A DNA stretch of 64,000 nucleotides from Bacillota bacterium (lineage in GTDB: Bacteria; Bacillota; UBA4882; UBA8346): positions 155,936-219,935 of the forward strand of contig JAEXDA010000004.1 of NCBI GenBank assembly GCA_023401925.1. Reading direction: 5' to 3'. Under the pieces are notes generated by a model that had not been told where the DNA came from, ran no database searches, and was given only the letters and a program-made list of their open reading frames with translations. Numbering within the stretch: the stretch's first letter is position 1; each line of letters opens with the position of its first letter. The position numbers were made by a program, and so were the translations under genes. Below are positions 1-8,891 of the stretch, piece after piece.

Positions 1-59
1 ATTTGATTGAATGCTAAAATAAACTCATATGGATTGTAGTTTATATTATGAAAAACGAT

Positions 60-372
60 GATTAAGGAAAGTATGATGGCATGATTCCTTGCAGAGAAAG
101 AGGCCTAGGCTGCGAGCCCCTTAGGAAGAGGTTATCAGAAGTTCACTTATGAGTTGACGGTTGAAGATTTAGCGCCTTGCGGCGCAAAAATAGGCCGGTC
201 CGGATGTCCACCGTTAAAGGGAATATGGTATCGAGTACGTCTTTTAAAAGAAAGGCTCAAACTCCGTACCGGAAAAGCGAGCTTTTGTTACAAAGGCTAA
301 ATCGGGTGGTACCGCGGAATAGGCCCACATTTCGTCCCAGAATAGGGAGAAATGTGGGCTATATTATTTTGA
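60..372 (+). promoter_or_regulatory. T-box leader of aroF
   Basis: The conserved T-box core GGGTGGTACCGCGG lies at 304-317. A strong intrinsic terminator follows: GCCCACATTTC (323-333) pairs with GAAATGTGGGC (349-359) and a T-rich tail follows. The core can pair with the terminator's 5' side to form the antiterminator. The upstream 240 bases are structured and contain a purine-rich AAGTATGA segment and GAAGTTCAC, compatible with a Stem I specifier loop. If TTC (about 144-146) is the specifier, the sensed tRNA is tRNA-Phe, which fits a DAHP synthase gene; that codon call is inference. Short open frames across this stretch are artefacts of the leader. Confidence 0.93.
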
Positions 373-384
373 GGAGGAAAAATA

Positions 385-1398
385 ATGATTATCGTAACGA
401 GTTGTGGTATCACCGATGAGCAATGGACTAACCTTTGTAACAAGTTGAATGAATGGGAATTTCAAATCCACGTTATTCAGGGCGTCGAAAAAAAAGTTAT
501 CGGAGCCGTCGGCGACAAGAGGCGGGTTGATTTTCGTTTTTTAGAGAATATCCCCGGAGTTGAAAAAGTAATTCCGATTTTAAGCCCGTATAAGTTGGCG
601 GCTAAGGAAATTAAGCCGGAAGGGACTACGGTTCAAGTCGGTAATCTTAGAATCGGCGGCGCTTATTTCGGCATCATGGCCGGACCTTGCGCTGTTGAGA
701 GTGAGGCTCAGCTGGTAGAGGTGGCGGAAGGTTTGAAAAAATCCGGGGCTGGTGGTCTCCGGGGCGGAGCCTTTAAACCTCGTACATCTCCATATAGTTT
801 TCAGGGACTTGAAGAAGAAGGATTGGAACTATTGGCCTTGGCTCGGGAAAAATCGGGTTTGCCGGTGATAACGGAACTGATGAACCTGCCGGAACTGGAT
901 TTGGTTGCAAAGTATGCGGATATCATTCAGATCGGGGCTAGAAATATGCAAAATTTCGGTTTGCTCCGGGCTGTGGGACGGCAGTCAAAGCCAGTTTTGC
1001 TCAAACGCGGACTGAGCGCAACGATCGAGGAATGGCTCATGGCTGCCGAATATATTATGGCAGAAGGAAATACTCAGGTCATATTGTGTGAGAGAGGCAT
1101 CCGGACCTTTGAAACCGCGACCCGGAATACTTTGGATTTAAGCGCAGTGCCGCTTATTAAGAGTTTGTCCCATTTACCCATTGTGGTTGATCCAAGCCAC
1201 GGAACGGGGAAAAGGAAATTAGTGCTGCCTATGGCAAAAGCAGCGGTGGTAGCGGGGGCCGACGGCCTTCTTATTGAAGTCCATTCCGATCCGGCCAATG
1301 CGTGGAGTGATGGAGAACAATCCTTAAATCTTCCTGAATTTCAGGAATTGATCGCTCAGGTTGAAAAGTTGGTTTCATTGGAAGGGAAAAAATTTTAA
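385..1398 (+). CDS. aroF: 3-deoxy-7-phosphoheptulonate synthase (DAHP synthase, AroF type I-beta)
   Basis: This cytosolic enzyme condenses phosphoenolpyruvate with erythrose 4-phosphate, the first step of the shikimate pathway. The protein is 337 residues. Residues 1-70 form the small ferredoxin-like regulatory domain of AroF, and the rest is the TIM barrel. Family motifs visible are IMAGPCAVES, RGGAFKPRTSPYSFQG, IGARNMQNF, LLKRG and VDPSHGTGKR. Length is normal for the family. GAGGAGG stands 6-7 bases before the ATG. It is a single gene placed directly after the T-box terminator, so aromatic amino-acid supply probably controls it by tRNA charging. Confidence 0.96.
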   Translation: MIIVTSCGITDEQWTNLCNKLNEWEFQIHVIQGVEKKVIGAVGDKRRVDFRFLENIPGVEKVIPILSPYKLAAKEIKPEGTTVQVGNLRIGGAYFGIMAGPCAVESEAQLVEVAEGLKKSGAGGLRGGAFKPRTSPYSFQGLEEEGLELLALAREKSGLPVITELMNLPELDLVAKYADIIQIGARNMQNFGLLRAVGRQSKPVLLKRGLSATIEEWLMAAEYIMAEGNTQVILCERGIRTFETATRNTLDLSAVPLIKSLSHLPIVVDPSHGTGKRKLVLPMAKAAVVAGADGLLIEVHSDPANAWSDGEQSLNLPEFQELIAQVEKLVSLEGKKF

Positions 1399-1598
1399 AA
1401 TAATGTTTTCAACACGGATCATTGGCTTCGTTCTCTTGGGTTTCGATTAAAAAAGCTTGTCATTTCCACAAGCCGATGATATAATATTTTTGTAACAAAA
1501 GCTTTACAAATAGGAAAATTGTAATTATTTTGATATACCTAAACGAAATGTTCTTATCGTTTTAGATATATGAAACCGCTTTAAGTGAGGGGATAGTA

Positions 1599-1880
1599 AT
1601 GGAATTTCAAGACAAAACAATGGTATGTAGTGAGTGCGGCGGGGAGTTTATTTTCACTGCCGGAGAGCAAGAGTTTTATGCCAGCCGTGGGTTTACCAAT
1701 GAACCGCGCCGTTGTAAAACATGCCGGGATGCACGTAAACAACAGAATAATGCAAACCGTCCACGGGAACTGCATGAAGTGGTATGCGCCAATTGTGGAG
1801 CAACCACGCAAGTGCCTTTTAAACCCCGCGAAGACCGACCAGTATACTGTAGAGATTGTTTTCAAGCCAGTAAAAAATAA
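1599..1880 (+). CDS. Small CxxC zinc-ribbon protein
   Basis: A 93-residue cytosolic protein with four CxxC knuckles: CSEC near residue 11, CKTC near 39, CANC near 62 and CRDC near 84. They should bind two zinc ions as two treble-clef or ribbon modules. The N-terminal half matches the zinc-ribbon domain family with a conserved FYASRGFTNEPRRC-like segment, common as stand-alone genes in Firmicutes. The function is unknown; nucleic-acid or protein binding is the usual guess. It has its own terminator immediately downstream and seems monocistronic. Confidence 0.85.
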   Translation: MEFQDKTMVCSECGGEFIFTAGEQEFYASRGFTNEPRRCKTCRDARKQQNNANRPRELHEVVCANCGATTQVPFKPREDRPVYCRDCFQASKK

Positions 1881-1892
1881 TATGTGATGAAT

Positions 1893-1920
1893 ACCTTCCG
1901 TAAGGAAGGTTTTTTATTTT
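1893..1920 (+). terminator. Intrinsic terminator after the zinc-ribbon gene
   Basis: ACCTTCC (1893-1899) and GGAAGGT (1904-1910) form a perfect 7-bp stem with a GTAA tetraloop, followed by a run of T. Confidence 0.9.
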
Positions 1921-2093
1921 TAAAAAATCTGATGATGAGGACGGTGGAAAATCTTTTACTCAGCGCTATTTCTGTTTATTTTGAGGCGAGGAAGTTTTTT
2001 TAATTGAAAGTCAATTACTGAAAGGATTTTTAAAAACAGAGACGAAAATAACCAACATTATATCGCAGGATAAGCATCAAAGTCTTACCATCA

Positions 2094-2510
2094 ATGAGAG
2101 GGGTGGTTACAATCTGGAAGGACATCTCCTTAAATAGTCATAATCGGAATGAATTCATTGATATTTCACCTCAAATCGCTGCAGTAGTGGAAAAAAGCCC
2201 TATTGAAAATGGGTTTTGCACCATATTTGTACCCCATACGACCGCAGGTGTCACCATTAATGAAAACACAGATCCCAACGTGATTCGAGACATGCTTTTA
2301 ACTTTCAACCGTTTAGTTCCAAAGTTGGCGGAATTCAAACATACGGAAGGAAATTCCGATGCTCATATAAAAGCGTCGTTGGTAGGTTTCTCTTGCACGA
2401 TTCCGGTGATCAGCGGCCATTTGCACATGGGGACCTGGCAAGGCATTTATTTTTGTGAGTTTGACGGACCCCGCAATCGTAAGGTTAAAGTCAATATTTA
2501 CGGGGAATAG
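2094..2510 (+). CDS. YjbQ/UPF0047 family protein (secondary thiamine-phosphate synthase type)
   Basis: A 138-residue protein of the YjbQ family, recognised by FVPHTTAGVTINEN, the ADPNV-like NTDPNVIRDML, HTEGNSDAHIKASLVG and GTWQGIYFCEFDGPR. The conserved His and Glu/Asp cluster is intact. Members have been reported to have weak thiamine-phosphate synthase activity, but the physiological role is unsettled. The ATG at 2094 has no clear ribosome site; a GTG at 2103 is an alternative start that would shorten it by three residues. Confidence 0.88.
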   Translation: MRGVVTIWKDISLNSHNRNEFIDISPQIAAVVEKSPIENGFCTIFVPHTTAGVTINENTDPNVIRDMLLTFNRLVPKLAEFKHTEGNSDAHIKASLVGFSCTIPVISGHLHMGTWQGIYFCEFDGPRNRKVKVNIYGE

Positions 2511-2594
2511 TATAGCTGATATTGACATTTTTTTGGTGAATTGCCAGATAAAATTGTAAAGTCTTGCGATATGAAAAAGGATTTTGTATAAAAG

Positions 2595-3206
2595 ATGTGG
2601 AATCAAAGCATGGAGATGAGATACCTGAAGACGAATCTCGTTCTCGCTTCCCGGTCACCCCGGCGGTCTGATATTCTAAAACAATTGGGATTGCAGTTTG
2701 AATCCCGGCCCAGTGAAGTTGATGAGGCTGAATTTGATATTTCAATCGCTCCAATGGATTTTGTGATGAATTTGGCATTTCGGAAAGCCCTAAAGGTTTC
2801 ACAGTCCATAACTGAAGGAATCGTTATCGGAGCGGATACTGTTGTTGTAATCAACGGAGAAATTTTGGGCAAGCCTCAATCCGAAAAAGAAGCCATCGAA
2901 ATGCTCGCCCGTTTAAGTGGAAAAGAGCATTCCGTATTTACCGGACTGGCTCTACTGGAAGTCCCAAGCGGACGAAAGTCAATTTCGTTTGCGGAAACTA
3001 AAGTTCTGTTCCGTTCGTTAGAAAGAACAGAAATCGAAAAGTATGCCGCCACAGGTGAACCGCTGGACAAAGCGGGGGCATATGGGATTCAGGGTAAAGG
3101 GGCGATTTTGGTGGAAAAAATCAACGGCTGTTATTATAACGTTGTTGGTTTGCCTGTCGCTAAATTAATCAATATGCTCAAAGAGTTTGGGGTTTCGATC
3201 GGGTGA
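2595..3206 (+). CDS. maf: Maf family nucleotide pyrophosphatase
   Basis: Maf proteins hydrolyse non-canonical or dTTP/UTP nucleoside triphosphates to monophosphates and are linked to septum formation. The signature LASRSPRRSDILKQLGL occurs about 10 residues in, the catalytic Asp lies in GADTVV, and KPQSEKEA, VFTGLAL and DKAGAYGIQG are all family hallmarks. The length (203 residues or slightly less) is normal. ATG 2595 has AAAGG 14 bases upstream; ATG 2616 (GGAG just before it) gives the usual shorter N terminus. It leads the maf-radC-mre block, the common Firmicute order. Confidence 0.93.
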   Translation: MWNQSMEMRYLKTNLVLASRSPRRSDILKQLGLQFESRPSEVDEAEFDISIAPMDFVMNLAFRKALKVSQSITEGIVIGADTVVVINGEILGKPQSEKEAIEMLARLSGKEHSVFTGLALLEVPSGRKSISFAETKVLFRSLERTEIEKYAATGEPLDKAGAYGIQGKGAILVEKINGCYYNVVGLPVAKLINMLKEFGVSIG

Positions 3207-3216
3207 GGTGAAATTC

Positions 3217-3909
3217 TTGGAGCACCGACGACCTACAATTAAGGATTTGCCAATTGAGGAACGCCCCCGTGAACGTTTAATACAGAATGGAGCTGAGCAT
3301 CTATCGGCAGCCGAATTGTTGGCGATTATTTTGAGAACTGGCTCTGCGCAATTCACCGCAATCGATATTGCTGAGCAATTACTGATACGGTACAAAGATT
3401 TACGAGGGTTATCCAAAGCATCATTGGCGGAAATAGCCGAATTTCAGGGAATTAGTCAAGCGAAAGCGGTTCAAATTCATGCCGCTTTTGAACTTGGTAG
3501 AAGAGTCTTAACGAGTAATCCTTATCAATTACCGGTGATTCGTAAACCCGAAGATGTTTATGATTTATTAAACGCTAGTTTTCAAGATTTAGATCGTGAA
3601 CATTTCAAAGTTATCCATTTGAACACGAAGAATCAAGTGCTTAAGGTGGAGACAAGTTCCATCGGAATTCTCTCATCTTCACCGGTTCATCCCCGGGAAG
3701 TATTTAAAGAAGCAATCCGGATGAGCAGCGCTGGCCTTATTTTAGCCCATAACCATCCCAGTGGAGATCCTAGTCCCAGCCAGGATGATTTATTATTGAC
3801 GAATCGGTTGTGCCAAGCCGGTGAACTACTTGGGATCCAGGTGATTGACCATTTGATATTCGGTGATCACCGGTTTGTGAGTTTGAAAGAACGCGGACAG
3901 CTTAGTTAA
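3217..3909 (+). CDS. radC: RadC family protein (JAB domain)
   Basis: RadC-like protein with an N-terminal UPF0758 region including a helix-hairpin-helix stretch (LAEIAEFQGISQAKAVQIHA) and a C-terminal JAB/MPN metallo-domain with HNHPSGDPSPSQDD. Despite its old name, a role in DNA repair is doubtful; the family is thought to act on DNA. I chose TTG 3217 because AGGTG lies 7 bases upstream and the product begins just before the conserved IKDLP..RPRERL segment. TTG 3187 would overlap maf by 20 bases. It is co-directional with maf 11 bases upstream. Confidence 0.92.
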   Translation: MEHRRPTIKDLPIEERPRERLIQNGAEHLSAAELLAIILRTGSAQFTAIDIAEQLLIRYKDLRGLSKASLAEIAEFQGISQAKAVQIHAAFELGRRVLTSNPYQLPVIRKPEDVYDLLNASFQDLDREHFKVIHLNTKNQVLKVETSSIGILSSSPVHPREVFKEAIRMSSAGLILAHNHPSGDPSPSQDDLLLTNRLCQAGELLGIQVIDHLIFGDHRFVSLKERGQLS

Positions 3910-3938
3910 GGAATTCACAATTGGGATTGCGAATTGGC

Positions 3939-4053
3939 AATAAATTGCTTGGCAAGGAATTGATTTAGCTACTAAATTACTAAATCAATTTAATTGCTAA
4001 GGCAATTGAGTGACTAAAACTATTAAATTGCTGAAGCAATTGGCGATTGATTA
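3939..4053. repeat. AT-rich palindromic repeats between radC and mreB
   Basis: The 366-base gap between radC and mreB contains several small inverted repeats built on AATTGC: AATTGCTAAGGCAATT (3992-4007) and AATTGCTGAAGCAATT (4026-4041) are near-copies, and TTGATTTA at about 3960 pairs with TAAATCAA at about 3981. The remainder to 4263 shows no gene; it probably holds the mreB promoter, which I could not place with confidence. Confidence 0.6.
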
Positions 4054-4275
4054 AAATAACAAGGTTTGGGTTTTGGAATTTAAATTGTGCGGTGCGTATT
4101 TTTGCGTACGAAGGATGGAAGTTCTTTCAAAGCAACATAAAGAAGCAATACTCACTTCATTTGTTCTGATTACTCTTATTGATTCCAGATTAGCTTGTTA
4201 TAAATTCTTTAATGAAAAGCGGCTCCGCTACATAAATTACTAACATAATTGAATACAGCTTGGAAGGAGTCTAAA

Positions 4276-5316
4276 ATGTTTAAATCAATTTTCGGCCGCT
4301 TTGCAAAAGATATGGGGATCGATTTAGGTACTGCCAACACTTTGGTATATGTACAAGGTCGCGGGGTAGTGTTACAGGAGCCTACGGTTGTAGCAATTGA
4401 AAAGGACACCAACAACATTTTCGCCGTTGGTAATGAAGCAAAACAAATGGTAGGGCGGACCCCTGGTAATATTATTGCAGTTCGTCCTATGAAAGATGGC
4501 GTGATAGCCGACTTTGATGTCACTGAAAAAATGTTGCGCTATTTTATTAATAAAGCCGGTAAAAATGTTGGAATATTAGCGCCGCGAATCATTATCGGCG
4601 TTCCCTCCGGTGTTACCGAAGTGGAAAAACGAGCAGTGGTGGATGCCGGGTTGCAGGCCGGAGCCAGAGAAGTTTATTTGATTGAAGAACCTATGGCGGC
4701 CGCAATTGGAGCCGGTATGAGTATTGAGGAGCCGACGGGGAATCTGATAGTTGATATCGGAGGCGGAACAACTGAAGTTGCAGTGATTTCCCTTGGCGGG
4801 ATTGTATCAAGCCGGTCGCTGCGAATCGCCGGAGATGAAATGAATGAAGCTATTGTACATTTCATCAAACGCAGTTATAATTTAATGATCGGTGAACGTA
4901 CGGCCGAAGATATTAAAAAAGAGATTGGTTCCGCTTATCCGGATGGAAAAGAGATCCGTCAGGAAGTCAGAGGTCGTGACCTCTTAACCGGGCTTCCGAA
5001 AACGATCAATATTACCAGTCATGAAATACAGGAAGCTCTTGCTGAGCCGATTTCCGGGATTATCGAAGCTGTTAAAATGACTTTGGAACGGACTCCACCG
5101 GAATTAGCCGCCGATATTCTCGACAAAGGGTTGGTAATGGCGGGGGGCGGTTCTTTATTGCGGGGGATCGATCGACTGCTGGCCGAAGAAACTGGTATGG
5201 CGGTACAGGTTGCAGAGGATCCCTTGACATGTGTGGCTAGAGGAACCGGGCTGGCTCTTGAGCGTAATTATCATGATTTAAAGAAGGTAGTTCTTTCAAA
5301 TAAAAAGATGGCTTAA
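4276..5316 (+). CDS. mreB: Rod shape-determining protein MreB
   Basis: Actin-like cytoskeletal ATPase that guides lateral wall synthesis with MreC, MreD, PBP2 and RodA at the inner membrane. The 346 residues carry the actin phosphate-1 motif MGIDLGTANT, phosphate-2 LIVDIGGGTTEVAVISLGG, and adenosine motif VMAGGGSLLRGI, plus IIIGVPSGVTEVEKRAV. ATG 4276 is preceded by AAGGAG at 4264-4269; an upstream TTG at 4249 lacks a ribosome site. It starts the mreBCD-mrdA operon. Confidence 0.97.
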   Translation: MFKSIFGRFAKDMGIDLGTANTLVYVQGRGVVLQEPTVVAIEKDTNNIFAVGNEAKQMVGRTPGNIIAVRPMKDGVIADFDVTEKMLRYFINKAGKNVGILAPRIIIGVPSGVTEVEKRAVVDAGLQAGAREVYLIEEPMAAAIGAGMSIEEPTGNLIVDIGGGTTEVAVISLGGIVSSRSLRIAGDEMNEAIVHFIKRSYNLMIGERTAEDIKKEIGSAYPDGKEIRQEVRGRDLLTGLPKTINITSHEIQEALAEPISGIIEAVKMTLERTPPELAADILDKGLVMAGGGSLLRGIDRLLAEETGMAVQVAEDPLTCVARGTGLALERNYHDLKKVVLSNKKMA

Positions 5317-5331
5317 AAGGGTGACCTACTT

Positions 5332-6222
5332 TTGTTTCAATTATTTGTAAATAAGCGATTTCTCTTTATTGCATTACTATTCTTAGTGGTCACATGGGTG
5401 ATGTACGTTACATCACACCCACGGGTCAGCGAAGGAAAAGTTGAATACTTTTTCAATACAGCCATGGTACCTATTGAAAGTACTTTTAACTATTTCGGTA
5501 GTATTGTTAACAATAGCTGGAAAACTATAACCCAGTTATCTCAATTAAAATCCGAGAATGATCGACTTCATCGGGAAATCGACCATTTGAAAATTCGCCA
5601 GCTTGGTTTGAATTCACTCAAAGCGGAAAATGATCGTTTACGGCGGGCTTTACATTTTCAATCCAATCAGCCCAATGAACTGATCAGCGCTGAAATTATC
5701 GCGGTAAACCCCAGTAACTGGAATCAAACGATTACCATCAATAGAGGTGAAGATTGCCAATTAAAAAAGAATATGGCAGTTATTACTCCTCAAGGGGTGG
5801 TTGGAAGAATTGGTGAAGTACGCTACCGGACTGCCGAGGTTATCTTAATTACCGATCCGCGCGAGGGAAATTTTGTGGGAGGCATGGTAGCCCGTACTCG
5901 GAATTTAGTCATTATCCAAGGCGGAGGTCAATACCGGGGAGAGTGTACGGTTCAACCAGCGATCGATAGTTATTTTATGGATTTAAAACAGAACGATCTA
6001 ATTGTAACAGCAGAAACCAGCGAAATTTTTCCACGGGGATTACCGATTGGCAGAGTCGTGTATGTGAACAAAGTATCGAATAAAATGGTCAGCAAGGCTT
6101 CATTAAAACCTGTGGTGCATCTGGGTAATCTTGAGATGGTTTATGTGATGAAAAGCAAACGGGATTTTCCAGATAATCCAGATAATTCCGGAGGCTCAAA
6201 AAATGCGCCCGTTAATCCTTAG
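5332..6222 (+). CDS. mreC: Rod shape-determining protein MreC
   Basis: A 296-residue bitopic membrane protein: a transmembrane helix near residues 8-27, a coiled coil around 60-105 (rich in LKSENDRLHRE heptads), then the MreC beta-domain with the typical NPSNWNQTITINRG, VITPQGVVGRIGEV and LITDPREG motifs. The start is TTG with AAGGGTGA upstream. It scaffolds MreB with the elongation synthases in the periplasm. The last 20 bases overlap mreD, indicating translational coupling. Confidence 0.95.
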   Translation: MFQLFVNKRFLFIALLFLVVTWVMYVTSHPRVSEGKVEYFFNTAMVPIESTFNYFGSIVNNSWKTITQLSQLKSENDRLHREIDHLKIRQLGLNSLKAENDRLRRALHFQSNQPNELISAEIIAVNPSNWNQTITINRGEDCQLKKNMAVITPQGVVGRIGEVRYRTAEVILITDPREGNFVGGMVARTRNLVIIQGGGQYRGECTVQPAIDSYFMDLKQNDLIVTAETSEIFPRGLPIGRVVYVNKVSNKMVSKASLKPVVHLGNLEMVYVMKSKRDFPDNPDNSGGSKNAPVNP

Positions 6223-6697
6223 TATCGCCGTAATATTGGCGGTTGTTATTCAAGGGACTTGGCTTCCTGCGATGCATTTACCGGGGCAAGTCACCCCCGA
6301 TTTGATTTTGATTATGGTAGTATCGGTAGGATTATTGCGGGGGCCCGATAAAGGACTCTTTTTTGGAATTGTTTCCGGACTTTTCTTGGACTTGCTATCC
6401 GGGCATATTATTGGTGTTCAAGCTCTTTCAAAAATGGCGCTTGGATTTTGTGCCGGTTTGATGGAAAAAAACATCTTCAAAGATAATATTTTAGTTCCGG
6501 CAATGGCTGTTTTTGGAGCAACCTTGGTTTTTGAATCGTTTAATATTTTTTTTTATATGGCTTTTCATGTCAACTATAATTTTTTGAGCACTTTTTTATC
6601 CACCATATTGCCGCTGGCTTTTTACAATGCCTTGTTTGCCCCGTTTATTTATTATTTGGTTTTAAAGATGGAACGTTGGATGGATGAAAGAGCATAA
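6203..6697 (+). CDS. mreD: Rod shape-determining protein MreD
   Basis: A 164-residue, very hydrophobic protein with about five or six membrane segments and the family motif TPDLILIMVVSVGLLRGPDKGLFFGIVSGLFLDLLSG. Length and position between mreC and the PBP2 gene are diagnostic. It is a membrane partner of MreC in the elongasome. Confidence 0.93.
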   Translation: MRPLILSIAVILAVVIQGTWLPAMHLPGQVTPDLILIMVVSVGLLRGPDKGLFFGIVSGLFLDLLSGHIIGVQALSKMALGFCAGLMEKNIFKDNILVPAMAVFGATLVFESFNIFFYMAFHVNYNFLSTFLSTILPLAFYNALFAPFIYYLVLKMERWMDERA

Positions 6698-6735
6698 GCT
6701 TTGTGTAGCAAAGCTTGGTTAACGGAGGCTTGGCT

Positions 6736-8757
6736 GTGAAAGACGCAGTGTTGAGAAATTTAGAAACTAAGTTTAAGTATTTAGGTGGAGTTATCGTTGT
6801 TATCTTTGCTTTCCTTCTAATTCGGTTGTGGGTTCTTCAGATCATGGAAGGCGCCACAATCATGGTTAAATCGAAACAAAATCAGACCCGGGTCATTCGG
6901 ATCGACGCCCCCCGGGGAATTTTTTATGACCGGAAAAACAATATTTTGGTTAACAGCCGTATTTCCCATAATTTATCCGTTGTACCGGAAGACATTAAAG
7001 ATAAGCCGGAAGTTATCACTTTTCTCAGTCGAATTTTGAAAATATCCGAGGCGGACCTCCGCGCTAAATTAAAACCCAATCCTAGAATACAGCGAACTCC
7101 TTATCAGTATATTACCATTAGCAAAGATGTCGCTCCGGCGACGGTTATTAAATTACTGGAAGAAAAATTTAATTTACCCGGTGTTGAAGTGGAAGAGGTC
7201 CCGGTGAGGTCTTATCCATTTAAGGATTTAGCGTGTCATCTTTTTGGTTATATCCGGGAGATTAATGATCGGGAGTTAACGGACGAAAAAGGCAAAGGTT
7301 ATCGTTTGGGGGATAATATCGGAAAAACCGGTCTTGAGCGTACATATGAAGAGTATCTTCGTGGCGTGAGCGGCGGGAAAAATTTCGAAGTGGATATTCA
7401 CGGGCGTCCTTTGCGTTTACTGGAAAACAGAGAGCCAATGCCCGGCAATAATATGCATCTAACGATTGATTTAAAAGTTCAGGCCGCAGCTGAAAAAGCA
7501 ATGGATGATCACATGGCTTGGCTTCAGAAATTCTCTAAGTGGAAAAATGCCAAATCCGGGGCAGTTCTGGCCCTTGATCCCCGTAATGGGAATATCCTGG
7601 CGATGGTTAGCAAACCGGGATTTGATCCTAACGCTTTTGTGGGAGTGATGCCCCAGGAAGTCGCCGATAAAATATACCGTAATCCTTTACACCCTTTGAC
7701 CAACCGGACAATTCAAGGAGAATTTGCGCCTGGTTCCACATTTAAACCCATTACCGTGATGGCAGCCTTAATGGAAAATAAGGTTACCACGAAAGATCGT
7801 TTTATTTGTACCGGTTATGATCCGGTTTGGGGCAAAAAATTTAAGTGTTGGATTGTGGATAATATTTCCGGGCCTCGTTCCCATGGTAATGAAAGCGTTA
7901 TTGACGGTTTGAAAAATTCTTGCAATATTGTAATGGCTGAGTTAAGTCGGCGCATCGGCGCAGACACATTGGCAAAATATGCGCGTTTTTTCGGTCTTGG
8001 GAAACCCACCGGGCTCAACCTTTATCCGGGAGAAGCGTCCGGCCTTGTACCGGATCCGGAGTGGAAACGTAAAAATACGAAAGAGAAAACTTGGTATCCT
8101 TTGGAAACCATGATGTTTGGAATCGGACAGACCTATCTTACCGTAACGCCGCTTCAGTTAGCTGAAGTCTATGCGGCAATTGCTAACGACGGGAAAATAT
8201 ATCGGCCACACCTGGTTTCAAAGATTACCGCGCCCTCAGGCGAATTAGTTACCAAGTTTAATCCCCAATTGATGGTTGATTTGCAATTGTCTCCTACCAT
8301 ACGTTCCGTTGTTCAACAGGGCTTAACCGAGGTTATCGGTGATGGGGGTACGGCCTCCTCGGCGTTTCAAGGCTTTCCGCTTGATAAATATCCAATCGCC
8401 GGTAAAACGGGTACAGCCCAAAAACCGCCTTACGATAATTCCGGCGTTTTTGCTTGTTATGCGCCTGCCAATAAACCCGAAATCGTGGTGGTTGTCTTTG
8501 TCGAGCAGGGGGGTTCAGGTAGCCTAACGGCTCCGATAGCCAGAAAGGTTTTAGAGGCTTATTTTAACCTGGATAAACCTGTTGTAACTGAACCCACTGC
8601 GCCAAATCCTGAGAACCCAACACCGTCAGTTCCTGATAACGGGATTCCATCCCCTACCCCGATCACAGTGGCTCCGGTTGTTAATGGTACTCCCGCTTCA
8701 GGGAGTCCAATTGAGAATGGCTCCGGTACTAAAACTTCTCCTCGGGCTTCGGATTGA
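6736..8757 (+). CDS. mrdA: Penicillin-binding protein 2 (elongation transpeptidase)
   Basis: Class B PBP that crosslinks peptidoglycan together with RodA. One N-terminal membrane helix (about residues 15-40), a dimerisation/pedestal domain, then the transpeptidase domain with SxxK in APGSTFKPITV, SxN in KNSCNIV and KTGTA. The final about 60 residues are a Pro/Thr/Ser-rich tail (repeated PTPS, PSPTP, NGSG motifs), an unusual extension for PBP2. I chose GTG 6736 because GGAGG ends 7 bases before it; TTG 6715 is possible. It closes the mre operon before a terminator. Confidence 0.95.
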   Translation: MKDAVLRNLETKFKYLGGVIVVIFAFLLIRLWVLQIMEGATIMVKSKQNQTRVIRIDAPRGIFYDRKNNILVNSRISHNLSVVPEDIKDKPEVITFLSRILKISEADLRAKLKPNPRIQRTPYQYITISKDVAPATVIKLLEEKFNLPGVEVEEVPVRSYPFKDLACHLFGYIREINDRELTDEKGKGYRLGDNIGKTGLERTYEEYLRGVSGGKNFEVDIHGRPLRLLENREPMPGNNMHLTIDLKVQAAAEKAMDDHMAWLQKFSKWKNAKSGAVLALDPRNGNILAMVSKPGFDPNAFVGVMPQEVADKIYRNPLHPLTNRTIQGEFAPGSTFKPITVMAALMENKVTTKDRFICTGYDPVWGKKFKCWIVDNISGPRSHGNESVIDGLKNSCNIVMAELSRRIGADTLAKYARFFGLGKPTGLNLYPGEASGLVPDPEWKRKNTKEKTWYPLETMMFGIGQTYLTVTPLQLAEVYAAIANDGKIYRPHLVSKITAPSGELVTKFNPQLMVDLQLSPTIRSVVQQGLTEVIGDGGTASSAFQGFPLDKYPIAGKTGTAQKPPYDNSGVFACYAPANKPEIVVVVFVEQGGSGSLTAPIARKVLEAYFNLDKPVVTEPTAPNPENPTPSVPDNGIPSPTPITVAPVVNGTPASGSPIENGSGTKTSPRASD

Positions 8758-8788
8758 TTTGGGAAATTATATTTTTACTTGCGAAACT

Positions 8789-8818
8789 TCCTCCTATGCA
8801 AGGAGGATTTTTTTTTTA
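8789..8818 (+). terminator. Intrinsic terminator after mrdA
   Basis: TCCTCCT (8789-8795) pairs with AGGAGGA (8801-8807), with a five-base loop and a run of about ten T. It ends the mreBCD-mrdA unit. Confidence 0.92.
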
Positions 8819-8891
8819 GGTAGCGAAGATAAACTTGGAAAAGATTAAGGCCCAACATTGGATTCATATTGAAAATACGGAGCGATTTATA

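Noticed and set aside
177..419. Open frame of 80 codons in the first 420 bases
   Set aside because: It lies across the T-box leader and terminator and has no ribosome site or protein similarity.
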